A stretch of 64,000 nucleotides of DNA from Lytechinus variegatus (GCF_018143015.1 NC_054746.1:16545532-16609531), one strand, 5' to 3'; numbered from the stretch's first letter, positions 1 to 12,986 are shown. Translations and numbers: made by a program. The notes: generated from the letters alone by a model not told the origin.

Positions 1-63
1 TAGATTTGTTCTATTTTATTCAAATTTTAATCCCATATGTGATTTGCTGAATCTTTGAATGTC

Positions 64-768
64 TTAACCCTATCTAGGCCGGGGTATTTTGGGAGTTCAT
101 ATGGCCGGGGGGGGGGGGGCCCTTGAGATCTCGGCCATTGACCGCGCGATCGCGCCGAAAATTGGCTCACAAGTTTTCTGGGATATAATCTACAAAATGG
201 TATAGTAATTTATTTCATGCGAATCGTTATTATGTAATTATGCTAATTTATGTGTAATTAGTATGCGAAATCATACTTTTTCCTCTAACTCCATAAATAA
301 AGCTCCAAATGTTCTAATTTTTGGCATAGAAACTTTGTGATGTTCTTAGCAAGTGTACATGAAAAAATTGCAATATCAGATCAATTTCTTATGTGTTATA
401 TTGTTTTTTTCAATTTCTTATGTATTTCTTTGTTTTTTGGACCTTTTGTTTTTCATTTTTTTTTCAATGAAATTCGTTGGGGACTCTTCTGAGATCATAA
501 ACAGCATACATTTAGGCCAGCAAAACTAAAAATAATCATACATTTATGATTTTTGGTTGAAAACACAATTTACATTGACTTAATTTGTACACGAAATCAC
601 GTTTTTGAGCAATTTTTGGTCTGACATGCACTTACATAACGTTGCGTAACTTCGGAACCACGTACCCGAGTGAGGCAATATTGGTCTCAAAAGTTGCGAA
701 AGACTTGAAAGTAAAAAGTCAGCGAGCGGCGCTGACCTCCCCCCCCCCCCCGGCCTAGATAGGGTTAA
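64..768. mobile_element. TTAA-target MITE, family A copy 1
   Basis: Both ends read TTAA followed by the inverted repeat CCCTATCTAGGCCGGGG, so a 4-bp TTAA duplication brackets about 697 bp. The interior is AT-rich, has G-runs just inside the left end and C-runs inside the right end, and has no meaningful reading frame. TTAA targets with CCC-type ends point to piggyBac-like or Kolobok-like mobilisation; which one is inference. Related copies lie at 1,669-2,200, 8,898-9,693 (inverted) and 48,955-49,640 (decayed). Confidence 0.75.
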
Positions 769-1410
769 TAGTTCTGTGCATGGGAAGTTTCTTGGCACAT
801 ATGCTTTCATGAAAAAACTTTGACTTTTATTGATCCTTATCTATCATTGTAAGTGATTTGAATTACATAATATAATTGAACTGTAAGTGATAATACACTG
901 TGACATATCTCAGTCCTATGTTTGTTAAATATTTTGTGTGAATAGTCTTTGAAAAAATTATGAATTGAGTTCTATCATAAATGTATTAAGAGATGCAAAT
1001 GTGGTTCTGTTGAGGCTCTTGCCTATTTACACACAAGACATGCCATCTAGCTTACAAAACATCTACTCTTGCCTCATCAAATTTGGCACTTTCCTGGTAG
1101 AAGAATTTCTATAGTGAGTGCAATATATGGTGTTTTAGAACTTTCTAATTTCTATTTTTGCACACTTGCCGTATCAATCATGTATGTTTCAATATGGATC
1201 TATATAAATGATGCTTCAAATCGCACCTTCAAACTGTCACTAATTCATTCATTCTTCCCAGATGATACAATGTAAATTGATCTTCTTATGTACTTTTTAA
1301 ATCTGAACTTTACAACTCCCATTAGACATTATCAAAGCATGTATTTTCTATGCACATACGTTTCTTGCTAATAAGCTTTTGGTACATCACTCTTGGAAAA
1401 TTTGTCATTA
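769..1410. other. AT-rich spacer, nothing recognised
   Basis: No coding-like composition, splice-site pair or repeat was recognised. The short open frames here have random-like composition. Confidence 0.5.
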
Positions 1411-2527
1411 AATGACAAGTCTACCCTCAACAAAATGTTGATTTGAAGAAAAAAAAAAAAACAAGCGTAACACTAAAAATTTCATCGAAATCGGAAATAA
1501 AATAAGAAAGTTATTACATTTTGAAGTTTCGCTTTTTGTCACAAAACAGTTATATGCACATCCTGGTCTGTATGCAAATGAGGGGACTTATGATGTCACT
1601 CACTCACAATTTCTTTTGTACTTTATTATGTGAAATATGAAGTATTCTGATTTTCTCTTCATTGACCTTTAACCCTAAATAGGCCGGGCTCATTTGGCTG
1701 TTCCCCGAGATCTTGGCCGCCGATTGCGCGAGCTACGCAAAAACTTGCACACTGGTAGTGTGCGATGTAATCTACAAGGCTGTATGGTAAAATTTTCCAA
1801 AATAATGAGATTTTATTTTATATGAATTAATTATGCTAATTTATGCATAAGTCATACTTTTTGCTCTAATTCACTAAATAAAGCTCCTAGAATGCAATTT
1901 TTTGGTAAAAATATTCTTTGTAGCATTCTTAAAAATCGCAATTAAAAAAAAAACATTGACTTTGTACACAAAATCACATTTTGGAACAATTTTTGGTCTG
2001 ACATGCACTTACGAAATGTTGCGTAATTTCGGAACCACATACCCGGGCATTGTAAATTTGGTCTCAAAAGATGCGCGAGACTAAAAAGTATAGATTCTGC
2101 GAGAGGCGCGGTAAAAAAATTTCGCGCGGCGGAATGATCGCAGAAAATGTTGAGGGGGGGTTGATTCAACCCCCCCCCTCCCCGGCCTGTTTAGGGTTAA
2201 AACAAAGTTTTGTTCCCCCTTACCGTGTGGAATTGCCATTGTTTAAACATGTTCTAGTTCTGTCAATTTGGTCCTTATTAAAATCTGTAAGACTTATATT
2301 GTATAATTCAAACAATAAAAAACAAAAGAAAAAGTGAGTGAGCGACATCATAGGATCTCATTTGCATGTCACTGTGTTGTGCATATAACTGTTATGTGAA
2401 AAAAAGCAAAACTTTGAAATATAACTTTCTTAATTTACAACTGATTTTGATGAAATTTTCAGCATTATGCTTGTTTGATTGTTCTCAATTGATTATAATA
2501 AATGTCTTTGTGGGGTGACTTGATCTA
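1411..2527. mobile_element. Palindromic MITE, family B, split by a family A insertion
   Basis: The left arm begins near 1,411 with a diverged form of the family B end (compare GACAAGTCCACCC at 42,781). The right arm ends near 2,527 in the inverted form. Both arms carry the family's hallmarks: the 'aaaatttcatc(g/a)aaatcgg' stretch, the 'cacaaaacagttatatgcacatcc' stretch and the 'gatgtcactcactca' stretch, with the last repeated in inverted form on the right. The middle is occupied by the TTAA element at 1,669-2,200, so family B inserted first. Confidence 0.65.
1669..2200. mobile_element. TTAA-target MITE, family A copy 2 (nested)
   Basis: TTAA at 1,669-1,672 and again at 2,197-2,200 flank inverted ends CCCTAAATAGGCCGGG and CCCGGCCTGTTTAGGG. 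The interior matches copy 1 at 64-768 but is about 170 bp shorter. It lies inside a family B element, which gives a relative insertion order. Confidence 0.75.
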
Positions 2528-2779
2528 TAATGTCAAGGGGATCAATATGAAAAAAACCCTTCAATTTGTGTATTATAATTAAAAAATCAAGATTGTTCCA
2601 TCTCTTTTGGTTGATATGTTATTTAAGGTTAAGAAAGTTGAATTCAATTTGTTTTATATCTATTATTCTCTGTTTTATGTCTATTTTCTAATGTAATGAA
2701 TGGTAGTGTCCCTTACTAAATCACATGAAGAAAATGACTATTTAATTCTAAAATAGCATTCATCGTTTTTTCATTACAG

Positions 2780-2838
2780 TTGAAGAAATGGAGAAGGGTG
2801 GGGGTGATGAAGCAGCATGTCTCTTTATGCATGATTAA
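2780..2838 (+). CDS. Candidate terminal coding exon of a gene entering from the left
   Basis: A strong acceptor (T-rich tract then CAG at 2,777-2,779) is followed by 59 bases that stay open in one frame (phase 2) and end in TAA at 2,836-2,838. The encoded tail reads EEMEKGGGDEAACLFMHD. Its composition is protein-like (acidic, a Gly run, a defined end) and unlike the surrounding AT-rich DNA. No donor or earlier exon was identified in the window, and the family is not recognised. It could equally be a chance acceptor next to a short open stretch. Downstream there is a good poly(A) signal at 5,747. Confidence 0.25.
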
Positions 2839-5821
2839 TCGCTCCTGCTTTTCATCCTTTGAAAATTTGCATTATACTTTTTCCATGGGGTCAACCTGTA
2901 CATGTATATACCCAGATCTCCTCGGAGAGATGATCACCTTTATAACATATTACTTGTGAGTAGGTATGTATTTTTTTTTCTCCAAAAACATTGTTTTATA
3001 TCGTGTTTTTTTATGTTCAGTTGCTTCATTTTGTAAATTGTATATAAATAATGACAGCAGATAGAGATGTATGTACTGCCCTTTGGTGCAATTCTTATTG
3101 GATTAAGATAAGGGATAGTGTCCAAGCAATTTGGTGCAAAGATTGGAGATAAGGATATATACACAAGAAGGGAGATCCAGGGAAATTGTCTTTCTGCTTG
3201 TATGATTATTTGTTCATCTTTATCCCTACCTTATAGTTCTCTGTTAATTCCTAAACCTTTTTGTCTCGCCTGCATAGCAGAAGAACGACATAGGGGTTGC
3301 TTTTCCGACAGTGTCGTCATCAACATAAATATTTTCCAAGGTTTAGTATTTGGAATGTAATTGGAACTATTTCACATAACTTAGACGTGAGGGTAATCAC
3401 GTATCACTATTCATTTGGCTTAAGTTTCAGGTCACACGATCAAGGTCAAAGGTCATTTTGATTACGGTTAATGACATTCTAAAGTGTGGCATCAACAAAA
3501 ACTTTAACAACGTGAAGGATTTTAATTTGCAAGATAACATTGGAAGAATAAGTCTGTATTGCATAAAACTTACATATAATCAAGCATCGGCAAATAGATG
3601 GATGTAATTCTAGGACTGTATGGGATTTAGTCAAGGTCAAAGGTCATTTGAGGTCAATTAACGTAGGATAAGGTTATCTAATGAATGTTTTTTTCCTCTG
3701 TCTCTCTTCAAAAACTTATTCATCTTAGTTGTTTTCAAGGTCAGAATTGCAGGCGAGACTGCAAGATGCTATCGTTAAATTTCTGCATCAGATTGGCTGT
3801 ATATCAGTTTAGTTAGAAATTTTTATATATTTTTTTCTAAGTGTGAAACTGTTCTGTAAACTTTCTCCAATGACCCAGCAAAATAGCTGCAGAAAAAAAA
3901 TCAAGAAACCTTGAAATGTGTTATTTTTAATTATTTATTATTTTGTCATTTGAAGCATTGACTTATCTTTCCTTTTACATTGATGTTTAGCTTCTTTTTT
4001 TGAGTTTTCTACAATTATTTGGTTATGAATATTGATCAATGTTTTTTTAATCACAACTCCCTATTATTGTGTCAAACATGTACTTCTGCCATTTCTTTTT
4101 TTAAATAGAGTCCTATAAAATTATCCATCTTGATTATTGAGATGACCAATTGTGTGCAAATTTAGACTGTCCCTTCATGACCTAAAATCAGGGTTTTGTT
4201 ATCTTCCGCTATTATTTTTCTGTTTGTCCTTCAAAATCGCAATTTATTTCTGCTACGAGTTAACAGTCTATCTTCATGTGGTGGTTAGTTCTTTATAAGG
4301 CCATTAGTTTTCATAGTAACTGCTAAGGAGGAACAATGTAATAGATGCTTTATTTAGTGGACAATCACTATTCCAGGGTACTTGGTTCTGTGTGCCAAGA
4401 TATATTCTTAATTTCTTCTTTGTTTCTTCTTCTTAACCAGAGGCTGCAACATATATAAACGCAGGTGTATAAAGAAAACAAAGTATAAACATGTTGTGCA
4501 ATCAAGACTGAAACAGTTTACAGAGTCATTACATAGTGTATAAATATTTGTATTAAATTGAATGCACTCATTCACGTTATGTTTTGTTAAGCCTGAATGG
4601 GTCATGTTTTCTGTTTTATAGTGCAGGCAACAGTTAATATGTTTGTAAAGAAATGTTTTTGTTTTTTCTTTTAAATTAAAGAATTCCAACTCCATTATTT
4701 CTGTTAAGAGAACTTTTTTTAATATTTATGTTTGAAGTCATGTGTTGAGCAAGTCATATGTGTTAAGCACTGGGGAAGGGTATCATCTATTTTTATTATC
4801 ATTAATTGGTGAAACAGGAGATATCTTTGGGTTTTATTTTTAATTCTGAAGAAAAATGTACAATACTGGTCTTTCCTGGGTAAGATATGTACAATGATGT
4901 TCATACAACTTATTATTGAAAAGATACAGGTCATTGTAGTTTTGAAGATTGTAGTTAGATATATGCCAAAATATATACTTGTAGGTCTATGTGTTTAATT
5001 GGTTGTCATTCAGCCAATGAAGTAGATAGCTCTTAGAATTGTGATTCAAGGCCATTGAAGTAGATTTTACATATACTGAGTGAAAATTCTGGAGCGAAGA
5101 TTGCTATGAGGAAAAAAAATCATGAATTCAATGTGTTTTTAGTGTTTGTGCTATAAATTATGAGAAAAAAATAGAGAAACATGTACATACAACATAACTT
5201 TTCAAGAAAAAATATTGTGCATTGTCTAGCTTAACTCGATATCAAGTGTTCAAATAAACTTATTATAGTTGATATGTTGATTTGAATGATAATTTCCAAA
5301 ATTGATGTTGATAATCTATTGATAGTACCTTTGTTAATCAGTTTGGAAGATGGAGGGCCTGTCGGCTTTATCAAGCAAGTGTGGTAAAAAAAATAGTAAA
5401 GTTCTATTTTCCATTTTCTTTTGGTGAACTTTTGGTTTCTAAAATGGCCAAGGTCTATGATTTGGTCTATTATGCAATGTGGACAAGCAAGAAAAGGTTT
5501 TGCCATTGCCACAGTGTGCTTGGCAGTAGCATACCGCTTTTGTTTTTTGAATTTACAGACTTCGGACTTGTGACCTTTTTTGCCTTAGTGGACGATATGT
5601 TTCTATGATTCATATGCAGTTAGAAACCTTGTGTGCTGGTGACTAGATAAAAATGATGTTCATACCCTATACAGTGTAGAAACTATTTGAGAAAAGTGAT
5701 ACAAGATTATTTCTTTTTAAAGATTACCATGAATAGCATCAAGATTAATAAAGAACTCTGTCAAAGTCCTTGCATTTGTTGTATATGTATTGTAGTTTTA
5801 TGAGAAAAGAAAAGAAATAAA
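2839..5821 (+). other. AT-rich stretch, possible long 3' UTR with poly(A) signals
   Basis: No gene was recognised apart from the repeat at 3,265-3,758. AATAAA occurs at 5,747-5,752, followed by a GU-rich stretch (about 5,770-5,795), and again at 5,816-5,821. If the exon at 2,780-2,838 is real, this is its 3' UTR; otherwise it is intergenic. Confidence 0.3.
3265..3758. mobile_element. DR1-bearing TIR element, family E copy 0 (short)
   Basis: It begins TCTCGCCTGCATAGCAG and ends in the inverse AGGCGAGA, the same architecture as the longer copies at 29,641 and 54,001. Inside, the 'caaggtcaaaggtcat' phrase occurs twice, giving perfect AGGTCAAAGGTCA sites at 3,443-3,455 and 3,634-3,646. No reading frame. 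Confidence 0.65.
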
Positions 5822-6179
5822 ACAGTTGTTGCACCACATCTGTACAAATCAGATAAAGATTATGATGTGTTCTTTTCTGTCTTTAAGTTGTCTGGGTTAT
5901 GATGAAAGATTATAAAGAGATGTGTAGAAGTGAGAAAGAAAAGAGAACAACAATGAATTTATCAAAGGTACCAGACAGGAGTCGCAGAACTTCAGCCCCC
6001 ACTTTTTTCCAAAACCATGAACAAAAACAACCATTTATTTGTGATTTTGAATGTTCAGCCCCCCCCCCTCTTCAAATTGTTCTACAGCCCTTGCCCCTTA
6101 CCCAGCGAGTAATAAATAAAACAAGGTGGTTCATGAACGAGTCTCACCTGATATATTGTGATCGATAAAATATGCAATA
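5822..6179. other. Spacer, nothing recognised
   Basis: AT-rich sequence with one C-run near 6,060. No gene or clear repeat boundary. Confidence 0.4.
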
Positions 6180-6545
6180 CAATCTTTTGACCTTATCCTC
6201 CTCATGAACACACGTGTATTACCCAATGGTTATTTGTACGAAGTTTAAACACAATTGATGCAGAAATAAAGAAATGAGAGCAACTTGACCTTTTGACCCC
6301 TAGATGACCTACGACTTGACCCATCACAAGGATCATATGTACCAAGTTTCAACATTCATGTAATTGATACAGAATTCAAGGAATAAGAGCAAATTGAACA
6401 AAAACTTGAACATTATCATTTGACCTTTTGAACCCATCACCCTCAAAGCACATATGGTATTATCCAAGGATCATATGTATGTACAATGTATGAACTTTAA
6501 ATGATGCAGAAATAAAGAAATGGGAGCAAGTTGAACAAAAACGTT
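6180..6545. repeat. Imperfect tandem repeat with TGACC half-sites
   Basis: Roughly three diverged units of about 120-135 bp. Each contains 'gatgcagaaataaagaaatg' or a variant, then a 'gagcaa(c/g)ttga' phrase, and 'ggatcatatgta'. 'TTGACCTTTTGA' occurs at about 6,288 and 6,418. The borders are not sharp. Confidence 0.5.
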
Positions 6546-6562
6546 CACATTTTAGACCAGAC

Positions 6563-6947
6563 TAATACCCCTTTCACATACCCATCCTCCAATTATCCGC
6601 CTAAGAGTAATGCGGATAATTCAATAAAAATTGCATTCACAAACTCTGAAAATAATCCGCACTATTTTTTACAAGCGCCCGACCTGAAAAAAGCTGATAA
6701 TTGTCATGGCAACTGCACATACCCCCTCCGATGGGGTTGTGTTGGAAAAGGGTGACCTTGTGACCGCACCATGGCGATTATCCGCATTACTTTGGAAATA
6801 CGTTCATAAAGTTAAAATCTGGTCCCGATGCTGCTATTATGCGGATAATTGCAGCATTGAAATAATGCGGATAACTCTGGTCTTACTCCGATTTTACGAC
6901 CAAATTATGCGGATATCCGCATAATTGGGTTTATGAAAGGGGTATAA
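6563..6947. mobile_element. PIF/Harbinger-like MITE
   Basis: Inverted ends TACCCCTTTCA and TGAAAGGGGTA bound 6,566-6,944, flanked on both sides by TAA (6,563-6,565 and 6,945-6,947). A 3-bp TWA duplication is the Harbinger signature. The interior repeats 'gcggataat' in both orientations at least six times. No transposase is encoded. Confidence 0.7.
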
Positions 6948-7112
6948 CAGACCAACAGAAAAGGGATTACTAGTACTAGGTCTCTACTCTCTAATGAACT
7001 TCATACAGGCAAGAAAAAAATTGACTCTGCAAAAGAATATCTTCCAAATAATTTTTTTGTATTTATGTGGTATGTTATGTGTTTATGCCTGGAATTCAAA
7101 TCGACAAAAATC

Positions 7113-7192
7113 TTGAATGGAATTCACATAATAGTACGCAGCACTTTTGTATTAAGCGCTATATAAATGTTGCATATTATTATTATTATATC
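7113..7192 (+). mobile_element. SINE 3' tail fragment
   Basis: The stretch 'aagcgctatataaatgttgcatattattattatta' (quoted in part: AGCGCTATATAAATGTTGC) matches the 3' end of the tRNA-derived SINE in CRLS1 intron 4. The tRNA-related head is missing. Confidence 0.55.
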
Positions 7193-7868
7193 ACACAATC
7201 CAAAAGTTTAGTTGTAAGATTTTTTTTTGCTTCATAAATTAAAACATTCTAATCAAAATCTTAATCAGATAACTCTCAAAAAGCGACTTTTTTTTATATC
7301 CCTTCTTCAAATTGCCTTTACTCACTCATGCATGGATGGGGAATATTCTGAGTTAAACCTAGTACAAGAAGAGATTTTAAGCTTTACAATGTTCATATTG
7401 TCTATTACATTTGTAAATAAGATATGATAAATCATTGATGATTCTCACTCTCAGGTTCAATTTTCCGGGATGCATTGTCAAAGAAAAAAAAGTAAATAAA
7501 ATAGAGCTATGGAAATGAGGGGAAATGACACAATTAATAATGGAAATCTCAAGACGACATACTTCATCTTTTTTAATATGATTTAATGGCATTGTATACA
7601 GTAAATGGTTGATCATATAGCTAAGAGACAAGATTTGATCACATACAAATGAGCAAGGTAGCATCTAATTTGAAGACTATTGAAGCCATGTAGTGCACGT
7701 TTTGCACTTTTTTTTTACAAATACGTTACAGTAATTTTGTTCTTATGAACATTTAAATCAATGATTTACCTACAGTACAAGAACATGCTAGAAATGAAGG
7801 TGACACAAGTCTTTGCAGCACTAATTCAAAATGTCATTCAAATATTTTATATTTGTATATATGTATTG
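7193..7868. other. AT-rich spacer, nothing recognised
   Basis: No coding-like frame or repeat boundary was recognised. Confidence 0.45.
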
Positions 7869-8098
7869 CAAGGCTCCACACAAACTTTTTTTCAGTGGCC
7901 CAATCGGTCCACCAAAATCATTAATTTCATATTTTGGTAGCCCGAAAAGCAAATTTGGCAGCCCTAAAATAGAAAGCATTACAATTTATCAAAACTTTGG
8001 TAGCCCGACTGGGCCACCAATTGCAGGCTTTTGCAAAATTTTGATGGCCCGACACTCATTTTTGGTTGCCCCGGGCCACCGCTAATGTCGAGCCCTGT
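7869..8098. mobile_element. Short GGCTC-ended MITE
   Basis: About 230 bp bounded by 'caaggctc' on the left and 'gagccctg' on the right. Inside, a 'ggtagcccgaaa'-type phrase recurs at about 60-bp spacing in alternating forms (at about 7,937, 7,957, 8,000 and 8,043). The CA-starting ends suggest the hAT group, but I could not find a clear 8-bp target duplication. Confidence 0.45.
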
Positions 8099-8786
8099 GT
8101 ATTGGGTTGGTTGCAAAATTAATGAGAAAGAAACAGGTCCCAAGTCAATATGCTATCCATTCTGAAAACAAGCACGAAGCTTCCATTTTCCAACCAGATT
8201 CTTACCATGTAACATAAAGAGCCACTACAGTTAAGATAGTAATTGGACAATATCATGAAACAAAATGAAGTCAATTTGTGAACCATAAGGACAGTGTTAA
8301 GTGTACCTGCTTATTCAACATTTTTGCAAATATTCTGCAGAAGTGTTAAAGAACATTGAGGACAGACATAGCCAGGAAAACATGAGCAAGCTCCTCAAGG
8401 TGTCAGGGAGTAATTTTTCCGTGTCCAATTTGGTCGAGACCAAATTTGGATGCAAACAATTTTTGCCACCCAAAACGCCAGGGGGGGATTCACAAAGATT
8501 TAAGCACTCAAATTCAATGCAACATTAATACATGTACGCAGTGGTGAGCGTCCTCTTGATCTGAACAATGTTGTCATGCCTACATCATAACGGACGCATA
8601 TAGGCATTTAGGTGCAACCGTAGGTCCTACTTAACTCTTTGTGATACACCCCAAGGATGCATATTGGAATGGCAAAGCATCATTCAGAGGTCTGGACAGG
8701 CTAAGGGAGGAATGCAGATTACTAATTTTGCATTCTGTGCTAAATACTGACGTTGTCCTGACCCTAGTGGCTGCTTGCTTTAAAGT
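8099..8786. other. Spacer, nothing recognised
   Basis: Mixed-composition sequence without a convincing exon or repeat end. Frames on both strands around 8,631-8,928 overlap each other and continue into the family B repeat. Confidence 0.4.
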
Positions 8787-9738
8787 GGAAGTCCACCCCA
8801 AGATCCAACGAAAGGTTGATTTCAAGAAAAGACAGAACACAAAAAAGCAAAATAATGAAAATTTCATCGAAATTGGGGATAATTTATTTCTGAAAATTTT
8901 ACCCTATCTAGGCCAGGGGAATAATTGAGGGGGCCTCTGAGGCCCCCCCCCAACGATTTGCGCAATATTTTCCCCATGCGAAATTTTTTTACCGCGCTGC
9001 TCGCTGACTTTTTACTTTCAAGTCTTGCGCAACTTTAAAAACCAATTTTGCGTCACTCAGGTACGTGGTTCCGAAATTACGCAACATTTTGTAAGTGCAT
9101 GTCAGACCAAAAAATGCTCAAAAACGTGATTTTGTGTACAAGGTCACTGCAAATTGTGTTTTCAACCAAAAATCATGTATGTAAAAATCAATGTATGATT
9201 ATTTTTAGGTTTGCAGGTCTAAATGTATTTATTTAATGCTTTTTATGATCACAGAAGAGTCCCCAACAAATTTCATTGAAAAAACAATGAAAAACAAAAG
9301 GTCAAGAAAACAAGGAAATAAAAAAGAAATTGTAAAAAAAACAATATAATAAATAAGAAAAAGATTTAATATTGGGATTTTGTTCATGTACACTTGCTAA
9401 GACCACAAAGAGTTTCTATACTAAAAATTAGAACATTTGGAGCTTTATTTCGGGAGTTAAAGGAAAAAGTATGATTTCGCATACTAATTACGCATGAATT
9501 AGCATAATCACTTAATAGCAATTCACATAAAATATATTACTATACAATTTTGTAGATTATGTCCAAGACAATCCGCGTGCCAATTTTTGGCGCGATCGCG
9601 TGGTAGACAACCGTGATCTCAAGGGGGGGACCTGGGAGGACCCCCCCCCCGGCCATATTAACTCCCAAAATACCCTGGCTTACATAAGGTTTAGTTTTGC
9701 TTTATTTCACAAAACAGTTAAATGCACATCCTTGTTAG
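8787..9738. mobile_element. Family B MITE copy, broken by two later insertions
   Basis: It starts with GGAAGTCCACCCC near 8,788 and continues with the family B 'gaaaatttcatcgaaattgg' stretch. It is interrupted by a family A element (8,898-9,693), then resumes with 'ttgctttatttcacaaaaca' and 'gcacatcc' before the foldback element at 9,739 cuts it again. Confidence 0.6.
8898..9693. mobile_element. TTAA-type MITE, family A copy 3 (inverted)
   Basis: It begins CCCTATCTAGGCCAGGG and ends with the complement of copy 1's start ('actcccaaaataccctggc'). The interior matches copy 1 in opposite orientation over most of its length. The right end has drifted, so the TTAA duplication is no longer clean. 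It is nested within family B. Confidence 0.7.
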
Positions 9739-12700
9739 GGTTACACTTCGTAATTCCGAAGCTTCGTAATTCCGAAGGTTCTTTATTCCGAAGGTTCGTA
9801 ATTCCGAAACACGTAAATTGCCTATACCTCGATGTTCGTTAATCCGAAAACGAAAAAGGGTTCGTTAATCCGAACATTTGTGGCGTAATTCCGACGGTTC
9901 GTTGTTCCGAAGGTTCGTTTATCCGAAAACGAAATAAGGTTCGTTGTTCCGAAGGTTCGTTGATCCGAAAACGAAATAAGGTTCGTTTTTCCGAAGGTTC
10001 GTTAATCCGAAAGCGAAATAAGGTTCGTTGATCCGAAAACGAAATAAGGTTCGTTTTTCCGAAGGTTCGTTAATCCGAAAGCGAAATAAGGTTCGTTGAT
10101 CCGAAAACGAAATAAGGTTCGTTTTTCCGAAGGTTCGTTAATCCGAAAACGAAATAAGGTTCGTTAATCCGAAAACAAAATAAGGTTCGTTAATACGAAA
10201 AATGAAAAGCGGGAAAGCAGAGGCAGAGGCAAGGGGAGGGGGGGCGGGGGACACTGTTGCCGTTCAATTATTATGAGGATGGGAAGGCAAGGGCGGCCGA
10301 ACGAATTTTCGTTGGGAGGTAAAGCCAAAAAATGAAACTCATACGTCAAAATGGGCACTTTGGTGATATTTTTACCTTAAGATTATCATCTGCTTGAAGT
10401 CATTGTGTGTTTGATAGTGATTAAGTAGAGAAAAACTATGTTGAAGTGACTTCTTATTATGGCAAAATGTATATTTAGGCTTTATTTTTCGGGAGAGAGT
10501 ATAATGAGCGAGCGGCTTGGTAAAACAAATTCAAAGGTGAAGTTGTAAAACGTTTTGGGGGTCAATTATTCTTAAAATGGCAATATTGCGAGGTGTTGCG
10601 AGCGTGAATCACAAGCTAAAACTTTAGGGTATTTCAATAAAAAATGAAAATAAGTTTTTAAAAATCCGAGCAGATTTCTGCTGTCATTAAAAAGATGTGC
10701 ATCTAACTAAAGAATTAACACGAGCGCAAAACGCGAGCTTAAACATACTGACCAGAAAAGGAACCTGTTAAAGAAAGCATTTAGTGACCTCTTTAGGGTG
10801 CATATTTCACCAATCGAATGAGAGTGCGAAGCGCAAGCTGAAAATTTGCAATATTCCAGCCTGAAAACTTAACTTAACTTGTATACTTTAAAAAGAGTAT
10901 TTCATTTCGAAAAAACATGAAAAACGGCATATTTATTTTTGAAAAAGGAACTTTCCCATTTTGGAAAATATTAATTTCCCTGTTTTTTATTTCATTTTTG
11001 GGGTGCAAGTGCCCCCTGCCTCCCTCCCGGCGGATCCAGCTTTCGTCAAATAGGGGGGGGGGCAATTTTTTTCAGCCATATTTTCCTCGATCGGCAGCTT
11101 AAAGTTTATTTTTGTTTGTTTCTTTGAAAGGATAGTCCTAACAGTCAATAATTAGTTTTATACTTATAAAGTAAAGTAAATATGTAATAACATGATAAAC
11201 CCTTTTTAAATAATGCGAGCTATATATTTTTTTAATATGATGGGCAATATGTTTGTGATCTTTAAAACGAGATGCCTATGTAACTAAATTTAGATAATAA
11301 CTGCGAGCAAGAAGCGCGAACAGAAATTTAAAATATATAACCTCAGACCTGATCTAAAGGGGACATTTTAAGAACTTTTTGCAGTTAGCTATGAAGACGA
11401 TGCGTGTTTCAACCAATGGCGGCGGAACGTATTTTCCTTTTTTTTGGGGGGGGGCAAAGCAAAAAAGGGGCCAATAGGGGCAATGTGGTGCAAACGGATA
11501 TTTTCACCATGAGATTATCACCTGTGTAAACAGGTTGTGTGTTTTGTAGTAATTAAATTGAGCAAATTTTTTTAAGTGATCACTAAAGTTATATATTTAC
11601 GTTTCATTTCTGCGAGCGTAGCGAGCAAGCGGTTTGGGGGAAAAAAATCAAATCTGAAGATGTAAAATTCGCCTTTTTGAGCAATTACTGTTAAAAGGGC
11701 ATCCTTGTGAGATGTTGCGAGCGAATCACGTGCTCAAACTTTTGGAAATTTCATGTATTCCTAGAATGATAATAATGATAATATTGATATAGATATCATT
11801 TACCCAGGGAAGCCACTTCAGTTCTGAAAACTGTTCTCCCAGCCATTATTATTATCATTTTTACAAGAATGCTTAGAATGTCCAGTTTTCAGGTTGGAAT
11901 ATCACAAATTTTAAGCTTGCGGTTCGCGCTCTCATTATTTAGTTCGTGAGATATATATTCTATTCATGAGTCACTAAATGCAGTCCTTAAAAGATTACTT
12001 TCTGAAGCATGTTGCATAAAACTTTTTACCTGAGAAAACTCTGGTAAAAACTGAAAACTAAGGTTAGTCTGATTTCCGCCACTGCATGACTTTAGCACAG
12101 GGCAAAAACTCCTGTAAAAACAACCTGAGTTTTCTCAGGTAAAAAGTTTTATGCAACGGGCCCCAGGTCAGTATATAAACATATTACAGCTTGCCCTCGC
12201 ATTAATTCTTTAGAAAGATACACATCTTTCTCACGATTACAAAAAATGCTCCGAATGCTCACTTCACGTCTTGTTACATGAAATGTCTACTAGTTTGAGC
12301 TTGCAATTCGCGCTTTCAACATCTCACAAGGATCATTATTAGTATTATTTTTTATTTTATTACCAGCAGAAGCTGTTATTAAAAATGACATCCCCTCCAA
12401 TACAAATCCTATTATCTAGAGGTTACTCGCACGCGACCAACACACTTGACCCCCTGCATCTTTAAACCATTTGCTTAGGCAGCAATTGCTCAGATAAAAT
12501 CGAAATTAGCCTATATTCTTAATGAAATACATGCTTTTGGCCACAACACACACATGTATCATCGATCGTTATTACTATCATTGCATAATATCGTGTAATC
12601 TTGTAATGACAACATCATTTTTGTTACCAAAATGAATAATTTTCATTTTCGGAAATACGAACCTTATTTAATTTTCGGATTAACGAACCTTATTTCGTTT

Positions 12701-12986
12701 TCGGATTAACGAACCTTCGGAATTACGAACCTTATTTCGTTTTCGGATTAACGAACCTTCGGAATTACGAACCTTATTTCGTTTTCGGATTAACGAACCT
12801 TCGGAATTACGAACCTTATTTCGTTTTCGGATTAACGAACCTTCGGAATTACGAACCTTATTTCGTTTTCGGATTGACGAACCTTCGGAATTACGAACCT
12901 TCGGATTTACGAACCTTCGGAAATACGAACCTTCGGAATAACCGAACCTTCGGAATTACGAAGCTTCGGAATTACGAATGTATGCG
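9739..12986. mobile_element. Long foldback/MULE-like element M copy 1 with arrayed ends
   Basis: A 3,248-bp element flanked by CCTTGTTAG on both sides (9,730-9,738 and 12,987-12,995), a 9-bp duplication. Left and right ends are inverted copies that open with CGTAATTCCGAAGCTTCG. They are made of tandem units of about 26 bp built on TTCGTTAATCCGAA (left array 9,745-10,200, right array 12,645-12,985). The interior has no transposase frame. It carries GC-rich 'gcgcgaagcgcgagc'-like motifs every 120-180 bp, inverted in the second half, and a hairpin at about 12,010-12,170. The 9-bp target and long terminal repeats fit Mutator-like elements; the superfamily is inference. An inverted second copy lies at 57,150. 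Confidence 0.75.

Noticed and set aside
9745-10200. CRISPR-like array
   Set aside because: Units of about 26 bp abut without unique spacers and recur inverted at the other end of a transposon in a eukaryotic genome.
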